Positions 1-5,983 are shown, counted from the stretch's first letter. The stretch is 10,585 nucleotides of DNA from Archaeoglobaceae archaeon (GCA_015523685.1 WAJW01000003.1:1-10585); one strand, 5' to 3'. Numbers and translations: made by a program. The notes: generated by a model from the sequence alone, not told the origin.

Positions 1-396
1 GATGAATACGACCCCACCGCATCGGGAGATCTTAAAATTCATCAGGCAATATACAGAGATTCTGAGGTGAGGTATGTCTTCCATGGGCATGGAACCTTCA
101 TCACAGTTCTGTCTTTTCTGAATGAAAGAATCGTTCCTGTTGATGTGGAGGGGAAGGTGCTGAATCCGGATGTAGCGGTTGTGGAGGGAGAGTACGGGGA
201 TGAGAAGCTGGGAATGAAAATCTCATCTGAAATACGTGAGAACTCCATTGTTGTTGTCAGGGCTCATGGAGTCTATGCCGGGGGAAATTCCTGGAGAGAT
301 CTGGCAATAAGGCTCATATCACTCGAGCAATCGTGCAGAATTCTCTATTACCACCTCCTTATCCGTGGAGGTGCATCTACCGATTATGTTCATTAA
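1..396 (+). CDS. Class II aldolase/adducin-family protein, 3' part
   Basis: The reading frame is open from the first base, so the gene starts left of the window and only about 131 C-terminal codons are present. The metal site of class II aldolases (L-fuculose-phosphate aldolase type) is visible. A 'FHGHG' segment at about residues 28-32 of the visible part supplies the H-x-H pair, and 'RAHGVYAGG' about 58 residues later supplies the third histidine. These enzymes use a divalent metal to stabilise an enediolate during retro-aldol cleavage of a phosphorylated sugar, and some relatives are dehydratases or epimerases. The substrate cannot be read from this fragment. An internal GTG at 67 could be mistaken for the start, but it would cut off the conserved region in front of the metal site. 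The extreme C-terminus after 'LEQSCRIL' looks unusual, and a perfect 7-bp inverted repeat lies there. The family call is fairly sure; the substrate is unknown. Confidence 0.75.
   Translation, partial: DEYDPTASGDLKIHQAIYRDSEVRYVFHGHGTFITVLSFLNERIVPVDVEGKVLNPDVAVVEGEYGDEKLGMKISSEIRENSIVVVRAHGVYAGGNSWRDLAIRLISLEQSCRILYYHLLIRGGASTDYVH
352..373. repeat. Perfect inverted repeat (7-bp arms) at the end of the aldolase gene
   Basis: CACCTCC at 352-358 and GGAGGTG at 367-373 are perfect complements around an 8-nt loop, inside the last 15 codons of the aldolase gene. There is no U-tract immediately after it, so it is not a convincing terminator. It could be an RNA hairpin or chance. Confidence 0.35.
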
Positions 397-470
397 TATC
401 TCTTATTAATTATAATTTAAATTACGAATCGGTAAAAAATAATAAATAAAGAAAAAGATAAATAAGGCCT

Positions 471-605
471 GTGGACAGGAAATCGGATGTGAGCGCAAGC
501 GAATGTTTTGGATGGAAATACTTTTTGGTTGATAAATCCAATTGTTACAACTGCCCTTTCAGGGAGGAGTGTGATAGAATAATATCTCCCGGTTTCAGTT
601 TCTGA
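471..605 (+). CDS. Small four-cysteine protein (44 aa), possible Fe-S or zinc binding
   Basis: This short frame opens with GTG at 471 and closes with TGA at 603-605. It encodes 44 residues with four cysteines at 12, 25, 28 and 34, a C-x12-C-x2-C-x5-C pattern with the block 'CYNCPFREEC'. Such spacing is typical of a small Fe-S cluster or structural zinc site, but no family is recognised. An in-frame stop (459-461) lies just upstream. An A/T-rich TATA-like stretch centred near 444 sits about 27 nt ahead of GTG 471, which fits the leaderless starts seen nearby. A second GTG at 489 has an AGGA eight bases upstream and would give 38 aa that still hold all four cysteines. The gene lies 36 nt ahead of the CxxC gene at 642 and on the same strand. 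The opposite strand also has a 73-codon open frame here, but it has no recognisable pattern. Confidence 0.5.
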   Translation: MDRKSDVSASECFGWKYFLVDKSNCYNCPFREECDRIISPGFSF

Positions 606-610
606 AAAAG

Positions 611-619
611 TTTTTAAAT
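611..619 (+). promoter_or_regulatory. TATA box of a leaderless promoter for the gene at 642
   Basis: TTTTTAAAT, preceded by an A/G-rich BRE-like stretch (gaaaaag), is centred about 27 nt before GTG 642. There is no Shine-Dalgarno sequence in front of that GTG. The spacing puts transcription start at or next to the start codon. Confidence 0.55.
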
Positions 620-641
620 CTTCTGTTCCTAAATTCATTCT

Positions 642-908
642 GTGGATATTGAAGACGGGATCGAGAGGGCTGTTGAAGAGTTCAATAGGTACAGATCTCC
701 AGAGGCAACCATTGTGGTGAAGGAAAAGAGGGATGATGTGCTTGTCGCTGAATTTACCGGGCCTTTCTGTGTGACATGCGGTGTTACAGACTATTTTGAA
801 GATTTGATCATCCTGCTTGAGGAAAATAATGTTAAAGCAGTTCCCGTTGATGTCCGTGAATCTGATAATGGATTTACCGTCAGATTTTCCATTGAGGATA
901 AGAAATGA
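642..908 (+). CDS. Uncharacterised 88-aa CxxC protein
   Basis: The 88-aa acidic protein has an N-terminal helix-like segment (about residues 2-17), a beta-rich middle and a single C-x2-C motif at Cys43 and Cys46 inside 'TGPFCVTCG'. A helix 'DYFEDLIILLEENN' and a further strand follow. The strand-CxxC-helix order recalls small redox or metal-site folds (NifU C-terminal or thioredoxin-like), but the resemblance is too weak for a family name. GTG 642 is chosen because no other start gives a better context and a TATA box sits 27 nt upstream, implying a leaderless mRNA. Only 27 nt separate it from the next gene, and it probably opens a transcript running to 1683. The frame looks real from its codon pattern and its fit with the neighbours; the function is unknown. 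Confidence 0.7.
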   Translation: MDIEDGIERAVEEFNRYRSPEATIVVKEKRDDVLVAEFTGPFCVTCGVTDYFEDLIILLEENNVKAVPVDVRESDNGFTVRFSIEDKK

Positions 909-935
909 AGAGACATTACATGTGAGGTGTGAGAA

Positions 936-1121
936 ATGGTGAGGTTCAGGATAGTAGAGGAAGATAACAGGATAGTGGAGAAGGAAGGTGAGGATGCGGT
1001 AAAATATGCAAGGGAAATAATTGAAAGTGGTGGAATAATTCTGGTGGGAAACAGTGCTGTAAAGCCTGAAGATGTAACAGGACTTGATGAGGTGGAAGTT
1101 CTATCCTTTGTGTGCGACTGA
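936..1121 (+). CDS. Uncharacterised 61-aa protein
   Basis: ATG 936 is preceded by a good ribosome site (GAGGTG at 924-929, six bases away). The 61-aa product is acidic. It has an N-terminal strand ('RFRIVEED'), a charged helix (about residues 17-31), a hydrophobic strand 'GGIILVG' and a C-terminal strand ending in a lone cysteine, 'SFVCD'. This suggests a compact alpha/beta mini-protein with no catalytic motif that I recognise. It lies 27 nt after the CxxC gene and 16 nt before the HD-domain gene, so the three are very probably cotranscribed. The strong ribosome site and tight packing support a real gene; the function is unknown. Confidence 0.65.
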   Translation: MVRFRIVEEDNRIVEKEGEDAVKYAREIIESGGIILVGNSAVKPEDVTGLDEVEVLSFVCD

Positions 1122-1137
1122 AATCCGCGGTGAGAGC

Positions 1138-1683
1138 ATGGATAGAGAGAGGGCAATGAATATCCTTCGAGCCAGGCTGAAAAAGGAAAATCTGCTAAAG
1201 CACTGTCTTGCAACGGAGGCCATCATGAGAAAACTTGCGGAAGAGCTTGGAGAAGACCCTGAGATGTGGGGTCTCGCAGGTCTTGTACATGACATCGATT
1301 ATGAGGAATGTACCCCCGAAACTCACGGGGAGATAGGTGCTGAGATTCTCAAATCACAAGGGTTTCCCGAAGAAATAATCAGGGCGGTGAGACATCACAA
1401 CTACATGAATTACCCTTCAAGGGATACCAGACTTGAGGTCTCACTGGTTGCTTCGGATTCAATCACGGGGCTGATAGTTGCGTGTGCACTGGTTAAAAAG
1501 GGAAAGATATCGGAAGTAACCTTGAAGACGGTAAAAAAGAAATTGAAGGACAGGAGTTTTGCGGGAAGGGTGAACAGAGACATGATAAGAGAGATAGAGA
1601 AAATAGGAGTTCCCCTGGACAGGTTTATAGAGATAAGTCTTGATGCAATGAAGGACATTGCAGGAGAGCTGGGTCTTGAATGA
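1138..1683 (+). CDS. HD-domain (HDIG-type) metal-dependent phosphohydrolase
   Basis: The start is ATG 1138, giving 181 aa, because GGTGA at 1129-1133 lies just upstream. A longer frame from 1084 would run through the end of the previous gene. The HD-superfamily metal ligands are all visible: His22 ('LKHCLA'), the His51-Asp52 doublet ('LVHDIDYEE'), His63, His86-His87 ('RHHNY') and Asp107 ('VASDSITG'). Stand-alone HDIG proteins of this size occur widely in archaea and bacteria and usually hydrolyse phosphoester bonds of nucleotides or related small molecules. The actual substrate here is unknown. The C-terminal third is lysine-rich and then helical, as is common in this group. It is the last gene of the run that starts at 642 (or 471), 16 nt behind the 61-aa gene. 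Confidence 0.85.
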   Translation: MDRERAMNILRARLKKENLLKHCLATEAIMRKLAEELGEDPEMWGLAGLVHDIDYEECTPETHGEIGAEILKSQGFPEEIIRAVRHHNYMNYPSRDTRLEVSLVASDSITGLIVACALVKKGKISEVTLKTVKKKLKDRSFAGRVNRDMIREIEKIGVPLDRFIEISLDAMKDIAGELGLE

Positions 1684-1724
1684 ACGGGCAAGGCTTGGAG
1701 ATGCAGATACGTCAGTAGCGTAAC

Positions 1725-1733
1725 AATTAAATA
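1725..1733 (+). promoter_or_regulatory. TATA box for tRNA-Trp
   Basis: AATTAAATA lies about 30-35 bases ahead of the mature tRNA 5' end, the usual place for an archaeal TATA box with a short 5' leader removed by RNase P. Confidence 0.45.
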
Positions 1734-1761
1734 ATCTCTCTCAATCCATCATACTGGAGAA

Positions 1762-1902
1762 GGGGTCGTGGCCTAGCCAGGTAGGGCGACGGGCTCCAGC
1801 GGAAAATGATGACCAACGGGTCTTCTGATACCAGATGATGAGCCGTTGGAGTTCTGACCCGAAGAGACCCGTCGGTCGTGCGTTCAAATCGCACCGGCCC
1901 CA
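1762..1902 (+). tRNA. tRNA-Trp (anticodon CCA), interrupted by a 67-nt intron
   Basis: The exons fold as a full cloverleaf. The acceptor stem GGGGTCG (1762-1768) pairs with CGGCCCC (1895-1901), with one U-G pair. The D-stem is GCCT/GGGC. The anticodon stem ACGGG (1789-1793) pairs with CCCGT (1868-1872). The T-stem is GTGCG/CGCAC. The discriminator is A1902 and CCA is not encoded. Loop bases C32 U33 C34 C35 A36 G37 give anticodon CCA at 1796-1798, read as tryptophan. The intron splits the gene between G37 (1799) and A38 (1867), the canonical archaeal 37/38 site. A T-run (1903-1907) directly after the gene probably ends transcription. Confidence 0.95.
1800..1866 (+). ncRNA. tRNA-Trp intron acting as a box C/D 2'-O-methylation guide
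   Basis: Within the 67-nt intron all four boxes are exact: C ATGATGA (1806-1812), D' CTGA (1825-1828), C' ATGATGA (1835-1841) and D CTGA (1854-1857). By the D+5 rule, the base before D (G1849) pairs with C34 of the anticodon, within a duplex of 1843-1851 with 1794-1802 across the 5' splice site. The base before D' (G1820) pairs with position 39, within a 9-bp duplex of 1816-1824 with 1864-1872 across the 3' splice site. These are the two sites known to be guided by this intron in Haloferax (Cm34 and Um39), but residue 39 here is C. For splicing, a bulge-helix-bulge can form with bulges AG^C and AG^A. Its 4-bp core (32-35 with 1861-1864) has one C-A mismatch. Confidence 0.92.
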
Positions 1903-1946
1903 TTTTTATTATCATCGGAATGTTCTGTAGCGATCCTTTACATTTT

Positions 1947-3113
1947 TTATTCCTTTATTATCGGTTTCTCCGGCATTGAAAGTATGTGCTTGACCGCACT
2001 CGGGCACAGTACTACGGATATGATTGCAAGGATTACAAAGATTGAAAAGAGATTCTCGTCTATCAACCCCATTCCGTATCCTATTTCCACACCTGCAATT
2101 ATGAGGCTCAATCTCGAAGCGTGAAGAAAACCCATTGACAGGCTTTCCCTCAGATTAAAACCGCTGAAAAAGGATGCGGGGCTGACACCAAGCATTTTAG
2201 AAGCAATCCCGGAGATAACAACAATGGTGAGAACCTCCATGTTCTTAACGCTGGAGAACACCGACACCATGTCCATTCTTGAACCCACGAGTATGAAGAA
2301 TAGGGGTATGAAAAAACCGTAGCCGAAGCTTTCGAGCTTTCTTTCAAGAATAAAGCTCTCTTCAGGAGTTAATTCAGAAATCACAAGGCCTGCAATAAAC
2401 GCCCCAACAATCGAATGAAAACCGAGTTCCCCTGACAGGGCGACGAGGGCAATTATGATGGCAAAGGATAACCTCACCCCCTGCTCAAAATGCTCCTCAC
2501 TGTAAAGCCAGTGCTCAATTCTCTCCCGTATGTTTTTCCTCTTAATTGCATATGGAATGAGGAACAGTATTATCAGGAGTACAATTGAATAAAAGAAGGA
2601 GAGTGAGAGGGATCCCTGGATGAGGGTTATAACGAATGCAAGAAGGAACATGCTCAGTATATCCACGAGAACGACGGAACTTATGAGAGTCCCGGAGAAT
2701 TCTCTTTCTATATCAAGCTCTCTGGAAAATGGCAGGACTATTCCAATCGAAGTTGTTGAAAAAACCGTTCCGACGAAAAGCGGGTTGGCTCCAATGTGAG
2801 ATGCGATCAGTGCACCTGTAAGGAATGGTATTGCTACGGAGAGAAGTGAGATCTTAATTGTTCTCCTGACCCTCCCCTCTATCTTGGAAAAATCAACATC
2901 AAGGCCAGCAAGAAACATCAGGTATATCAATCCGAAGGATTTGAAAAAATCTATGATGGGATCTTCTTTAATCATATTCAGGAAAGAAACACCGAAAAGA
3001 GTCCCCAGTAGAATTTCCACAACAATCAGGGGAATTTTCGTTCTTCGTGAGATCTCGGGGGCTACGGTGATCCCGAGAAACACGATGGTGAGGGATACCA
3101 GCAGTGATTCCAT
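1947..3113 (-). CDS. CPA2-type cation/proton antiporter, membrane protein
   Basis: The 388-aa protein is almost entirely hydrophobic helices separated by short polar loops, about 11-13 segments, the size of a bare Na+/H+ exchanger domain (KefB/NapA group, Pfam Na_H_Exchanger). It has no C-terminal TrkA-N regulatory domain. Family landmarks are 'FLAGLDVDF' (residues 67-75), 'TTSIGIVLPF' (120-129), the ion-site segment 'VVLVDIL' (147-153), 'VGAFIAGLVISE' and 'FFIPLFFILVG'. At the place where electrogenic members carry Asp-Asp, this protein has Val150-Asp151, like the single-Asp electroneutral relatives. It should exchange Na+ or K+ for H+ across the cytoplasmic membrane; the ion is not predictable. 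ATG 3113 has no clear ribosome site but a TATA-like TTTAAAAAA (3139-3147 on the minus strand) sits about 30 nt upstream. It is divergent from serB. Confidence 0.85.
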   Translation of the reverse strand: MESLLVSLTIVFLGITVAPEISRRTKIPLIVVEILLGTLFGVSFLNMIKEDPIIDFFKSFGLIYLMFLAGLDVDFSKIEGRVRRTIKISLLSVAIPFLTGALIASHIGANPLFVGTVFSTTSIGIVLPFSRELDIEREFSGTLISSVVLVDILSMFLLAFVITLIQGSLSLSFFYSIVLLIILFLIPYAIKRKNIRERIEHWLYSEEHFEQGVRLSFAIIIALVALSGELGFHSIVGAFIAGLVISELTPEESFILERKLESFGYGFFIPLFFILVGSRMDMVSVFSSVKNMEVLTIVVISGIASKMLGVSPASFFSGFNLRESLSMGFLHASRLSLIIAGVEIGYGMGLIDENLFSIFVILAIISVVLCPSAVKHILSMPEKPIIKE

Positions 3114-3138
3114 GCAGGGTTATGAGAATGCCTGTTTG

Positions 3139-3147
3139 TTTAAAAAA
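3139..3147 (-). promoter_or_regulatory. TATA-like element for the antiporter gene
   Basis: On the minus strand this reads TTTTTTAAA, about 30 nt before ATG 3113. It implies a very short or absent 5' leader. Confidence 0.4.
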
Positions 3148-3186
3148 CTTCTGAGTCAGATAACTCCCTGAAACCTCTGCACAAAG

Positions 3187-3194
3187 TATAAATT
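3187..3194 (+). promoter_or_regulatory. TATA box of a leaderless promoter for serB
   Basis: TATAAATT is centred about 26 nt ahead of GTG 3216, so transcription should begin at the start codon. Together with the minus-strand element at 3139-3147, it forms a compact divergent promoter region of about 100 bp. Confidence 0.55.
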
Positions 3195-3215
3195 TCTGAT
3201 GGAAGAGTTTGTAAG

Positions 3216-4397
3216 GTGGATGAAAATACGGTGGGTATAGGTGTATATGGGGAAGACAAACCCGGGATAGTTGCAGAAATAAGCGGAGTTCTGGCTGAAA
3301 ACAATATCAATATTGTGGATATTGAGCAGAACGTTCTCCAGGGCATTTTTTTCATGTTTCTTGTTGCTGATATGTCTCAATCATCCATCTCCATCTCCAG
3401 ATTGAAAAGCCTTCTCCAGAAAAAGGCCGGGAAACTTAAACTTGAGGTCAATGTTGTTCCCTTCAGGCATTCAAGGGAAAGAGCAAGGAGAATGCATGTG
3501 ATGACCGTTATAGGCCGGGACAGGGTTGGTATAGTGCACGACATATCCAGCATACTGTATGAACTTGGCATAAACATAGAGAAGATGAGCCTGAAAGCGA
3601 GAGGCGATCTGATCTCGATTGAATTTTTCCTCGATATGAGAGGGGAGGAACCGGAAAAAGTCAAAAAGCTACTTAAAGAGAGAATTGAGAAATCCGGACT
3701 TGATGCTGTTATCCAGCCGGAATGGATATACAGGAAAAAAAAGCGGTTGATAGTTTTTGATATGGACTCCACGATAGTGGAGAATGAAATAATAAATGAG
3801 CTGGCAAAAGAAGCGGGTGTGGAAAAGGAGGTAGGAGAACTAACGAGGGAAGCAATGGACGGAGAACTGGACTTTGACACAGCTCTTAAGAAAAGAGTCA
3901 GGTTATTGAAAGGTCTTGACGTGGAGGTTCTTGAGAGAATATTCAGGAATATAAGGCTCACACCTGGTGTCAGAGAGCTCATAGCGGGTCTGAAGGAGGC
4001 TGGATATAAAACTGCCATTGTAAGCAGTGGTTTCAGCTATTTCACAGACAGGCTGAAAAACGAACTTGGATTTGATTATGCCTTCGGCAACGAACTTGAA
4101 ATCAAGAACGGAAAACTCACAGGGAATATAAAGGGAAGGATAATCAATGCAAAAGTGAAGGCAGAGATAATTGAGGAACTTGCAAGGATAGAGGGAATAA
4201 GCAGGGATGATATCGTCGCAGTTGGAGATGGCGCGAACGATACTCTTATGATAAAAAACGCCGGTCTGGGAGTCGCATTTAATGCAAAGAGCATACTCAA
4301 GGAGATCTCTGACGGATCGATATCCAAGAATAATTTTATAGGCCTCGCAACGGTTCTCAATCTTCCATCTGAGTTCAAAAAGAGAGTTGAAGACTGA
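3216..4397 (+). CDS. serB: Phosphoserine phosphatase with two N-terminal ACT domains
   Basis: The 393-aa enzyme removes phosphate from L-phosphoserine, the last step of serine synthesis. Residues about 4-80 and 93-165 are two ACT domains ('GVYGEDKPGIVAEISGVLAE' and 'VIGRDRVGIVHDISSIL'), the small-molecule-binding modules that often sense amino acids. The catalytic half is a HAD phosphatase. Motif I is 'FDMDSTIV' with nucleophile Asp182 and acid/base Asp184, followed by the PSP-specific 'ENEIINELA'. Motif II is 'SSG' at 270-272, a lysine follows in 'NAKVKAEI', and motif III 'GDGANDT' at 337-343 binds Mg2+. The catalytic part closely resembles the Methanocaldococcus enzyme, and the ACT-ACT-PSP layout is known from Archaeoglobus and mycobacteria. 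Serine feedback through the ACT pair is a reasonable inference. GTG 3216 is supported by the TATA box 26 nt upstream. Confidence 0.95.
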   Translation: MDENTVGIGVYGEDKPGIVAEISGVLAENNINIVDIEQNVLQGIFFMFLVADMSQSSISISRLKSLLQKKAGKLKLEVNVVPFRHSRERARRMHVMTVIGRDRVGIVHDISSILYELGINIEKMSLKARGDLISIEFFLDMRGEEPEKVKKLLKERIEKSGLDAVIQPEWIYRKKKRLIVFDMDSTIVENEIINELAKEAGVEKEVGELTREAMDGELDFDTALKKRVRLLKGLDVEVLERIFRNIRLTPGVRELIAGLKEAGYKTAIVSSGFSYFTDRLKNELGFDYAFGNELEIKNGKLTGNIKGRIINAKVKAEIIEELARIEGISRDDIVAVGDGANDTLMIKNAGLGVAFNAKSILKEISDGSISKNNFIGLATVLNLPSEFKKRVED

Positions 4398-4421
4398 TTT
4401 TAAATTTAGATTTCTTCATAG

Positions 4422-4433
4422 GCATATATATGC
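4422..4433. repeat. Palindrome GCATATATATGC, possible operator
   Basis: This is a perfect 12-bp palindrome in the 119-bp gap between serB and the next gene. The half-site GCATATA recurs at 4482-4488, just downstream of the likely TATA box at 4465-4474. The arrangement could be an operator pair, but A/T-rich archaeal spacers give such palindromes by chance. Confidence 0.3.
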
Positions 4434-4464
4434 ATAATATAAGAATACAGAAAAGGGGAAGATT

Positions 4465-4474
4465 ATTTATAATT
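4465..4474 (+). promoter_or_regulatory. Probable TATA box for the gene at 4517
   Basis: ATTTATAATT lies about 47 nt ahead of ATG 4517. This predicts a leader of about 20 nt that contains the GAAGGTG ribosome site, so unlike serB this mRNA is expected to have a leader. Confidence 0.4.
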
Positions 4475-4516
4475 TGATTTTGCATATACGTTTAACTTAA
4501 TAGAAGGTGTTAAAAA

Positions 4517-5365
4517 ATGGTAGGTAAAGGCAGAATCGCACTTATTCTGGGTGTGATTGCTGGACTCGTTATCGGGGGGCTGATCGGTTATTCACTCAGC
4601 CCCGCAAAAGAAGTAAAAGGTACGGAAGTTACTGTGAATGCAAAGGGAGATGTGATCTGGATGCTTCCGGGCAGGAGGGCACTTGATCCAGAGGTTTTTG
4701 GAACCCCGGACAATCCCCTGAAGACAAATCTGCTCCCTCTTGAAATGAGAGGTGTGAGTGAAGATGGAAGATCCTTTACAACGACAACTGCTCCCGGACC
4801 TTTTTCGAATAATGTGAAGAAGATCACGGGGGAGATAAGTCTGTCAGTAAGGGATATGACCCCAACGGATACACCTGCTTCAAAGGATGAGGCGAGTATG
4901 GTCGCCACCTTCACGGATCCTTCAGGCAAGAATACCTACAGGGTTGTGCTTGAAAAGTTGATTCCGGTAGGGCCTGAGCACCAGTTCTTCGGTGGGGTCG
5001 GAACTGATGTGTACATGCACGGAACCACGGAAATAGGCACTCCACTTATGCCGTCCATGTTCTCCTACGTCACCCTGTGGGGATACGGAGATATCTACCT
5101 GAACGGCAAGCTCGTGGATAGCAAGAGGGTTATCCATCTCATGGTTACCGAAAGGCTGAGAGATGACAACTTCAAGCTGGGATTTGAACCTGCTAAACCC
5201 TCTGAACTTGAGATCCATCTGATTCTGCCACCAACAAAGGTAACTCCGGATGGGCCTGTTGACAGTCCCGTTCCAACCGGGTTCACTCTTCCCAACGGTG
5301 TGGAACAGCCCTTCATTCACGTGAATTTCTACGGAGTTTCGATGGACGGAGATAAATTTCTGTAG
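4517..5365 (+). CDS. Membrane-anchored or secreted protein of unknown function (282 aa)
   Basis: ATG 4517 follows a strong ribosome site (GAAGGTG, 4503-4509). Residues 1-6 carry two basic residues. Residues 7-27 form one glycine-rich hydrophobic helix ('GVIAGLVIGGLIGYSL') with no Ala-x-Ala or lipobox cysteine, so it is more likely an uncleaved anchor than a cleaved signal. The remaining 250 residues lie outside the membrane and look like a beta-rich globular domain without cysteines. It has proline-rich turns, a region with His and Gly ('HQFFGGVGTDVYMHGTTEIG') that might bind a ligand, and a late 'EIHLILPP' strand. I do not recognise the family. It is a monocistronic plus-strand gene facing the hemerythrin gene, with a two-way terminator between them. 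A surface or periplasm-like role is inferred only from the anchor. Confidence 0.75.
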   Translation: MVGKGRIALILGVIAGLVIGGLIGYSLSPAKEVKGTEVTVNAKGDVIWMLPGRRALDPEVFGTPDNPLKTNLLPLEMRGVSEDGRSFTTTTAPGPFSNNVKKITGEISLSVRDMTPTDTPASKDEASMVATFTDPSGKNTYRVVLEKLIPVGPEHQFFGGVGTDVYMHGTTEIGTPLMPSMFSYVTLWGYGDIYLNGKLVDSKRVIHLMVTERLRDDNFKLGFEPAKPSELEIHLILPPTKVTPDGPVDSPVPTGFTLPNGVEQPFIHVNFYGVSMDGDKFL

Positions 5366-5390
5366 ATCCCATGTAAAAATAGATTAATTT

Positions 5391-5410
5391 GAGCCGGAAA
5401 AGGCTCTCTT
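5391..5410. terminator. Two-way terminator hairpin between convergent genes
   Basis: GAGCC (5391-5395) and GGCTC (5402-5406) flank a 6-nt loop and are followed by TCTTTTAATTTT. On the other strand the hairpin is followed by A/T-rich sequence. It occupies almost the whole 45-bp gap between the two convergent genes. Confidence 0.5.
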
Positions 5411-5983
5411 TTAATTTTCAGAATTCGAAAACTGTTTTTCAATGTCTCTCAACAGCTCTTCGTAGTGATCTCTGCTCCTCTCTGCATCAACTTTCTCAAA
5501 TTCAGATGCAATGATCTCTTCCTCATCTCTGCTCAGGTATGGATGCATCGATGGAAAAAGACCTTCATCCTCTCTGAGTATATGATCTCTTAGAAATGAG
5601 ACGTATGAGAGGGCGAAGTCTTTCAGGGAATCAAAGTTCTCAGAATTTTTCCTCATCTTGCCCACGAGATCCCTGCCAGTAACGTGATCGGATTCAAGAG
5701 CACTGACTATTTCCAGTATGTGCTCCGGAGCTGTTCTTTTCAGCACCTTAAAGAGGATTTCCTCCTCCTTGCCATGGTGGATCCTGTCTGCATAGCCTGA
5801 AAAAAAATCCGCAAGTCTCTCATACAGCTCAGGATCTGAAACACCGTTTCGAACCGCTTTTTCCAGAATCTCAAGGGCCTTTTCAATCTGTCTGTGCTCC
5901 TCGACGAGCACCTCTGTTGCGGGATAGCTTTCCTCTTCGATTTCAATATCAATATCATCGATCCAGTCTTCGTCCATGTTCAT
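5411..5983 (-). CDS. Hemerythrin-like HHE-domain protein
   Basis: The 190-aa protein opens with a very acidic 18-residue tail and continues as a four-helix hemerythrin domain. The diiron ligands expected for the family can be placed: His30 ('EEHRQI'), His69 and Glu73 ('HHGKEEEILF'), His99 ('ESDHVTG'), His133 and Glu137 ('RDHILREDEGLFP'). Family members bind O2, sense oxygen or NO, or store or deliver iron in the cytoplasm. In a strict anaerobe, oxygen or NO handling is the usual guess. ATG 5983 is used because the frame has a stop just upstream. GGAGG lies about 15 nt ahead, which is rather far, and the second Met at codon 3 is an alternative start. A TATA-like run is visible near 6035-6045 on the minus strand. 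The gene sits 72 nt downstream of the dehydrogenase gene. Confidence 0.85.
   Translation of the reverse strand: MNMDEDWIDDIDIEIEEESYPATEVLVEEHRQIEKALEILEKAVRNGVSDPELYERLADFFSGYADRIHHGKEEEILFKVLKRTAPEHILEIVSALESDHVTGRDLVGKMRKNSENFDSLKDFALSYVSFLRDHILREDEGLFPSMHPYLSRDEEEIIASEFEKVDAERSRDHYEELLRDIEKQFSNSEN

Noticed and set aside
1084..1137. Longer start for the HD-domain gene at 1084
   Set aside because: It would overlap the 3' end of the 61-aa gene, and it ignores the ribosome site right before ATG 1138. The extra 18 residues look unlike the family.
791..1213. 140-codon minus-strand frame over the small-gene run
   Set aside because: It is Ser/Thr-rich antisense sequence without ribosome site or motif, and lies over well-supported plus-strand genes.
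3377..4018. 213-codon minus-strand open frame
   Set aside because: It is the exact antisense of serB, low-complexity Ser/Phe-rich, and has no motif or ribosome site. It is a shadow frame.
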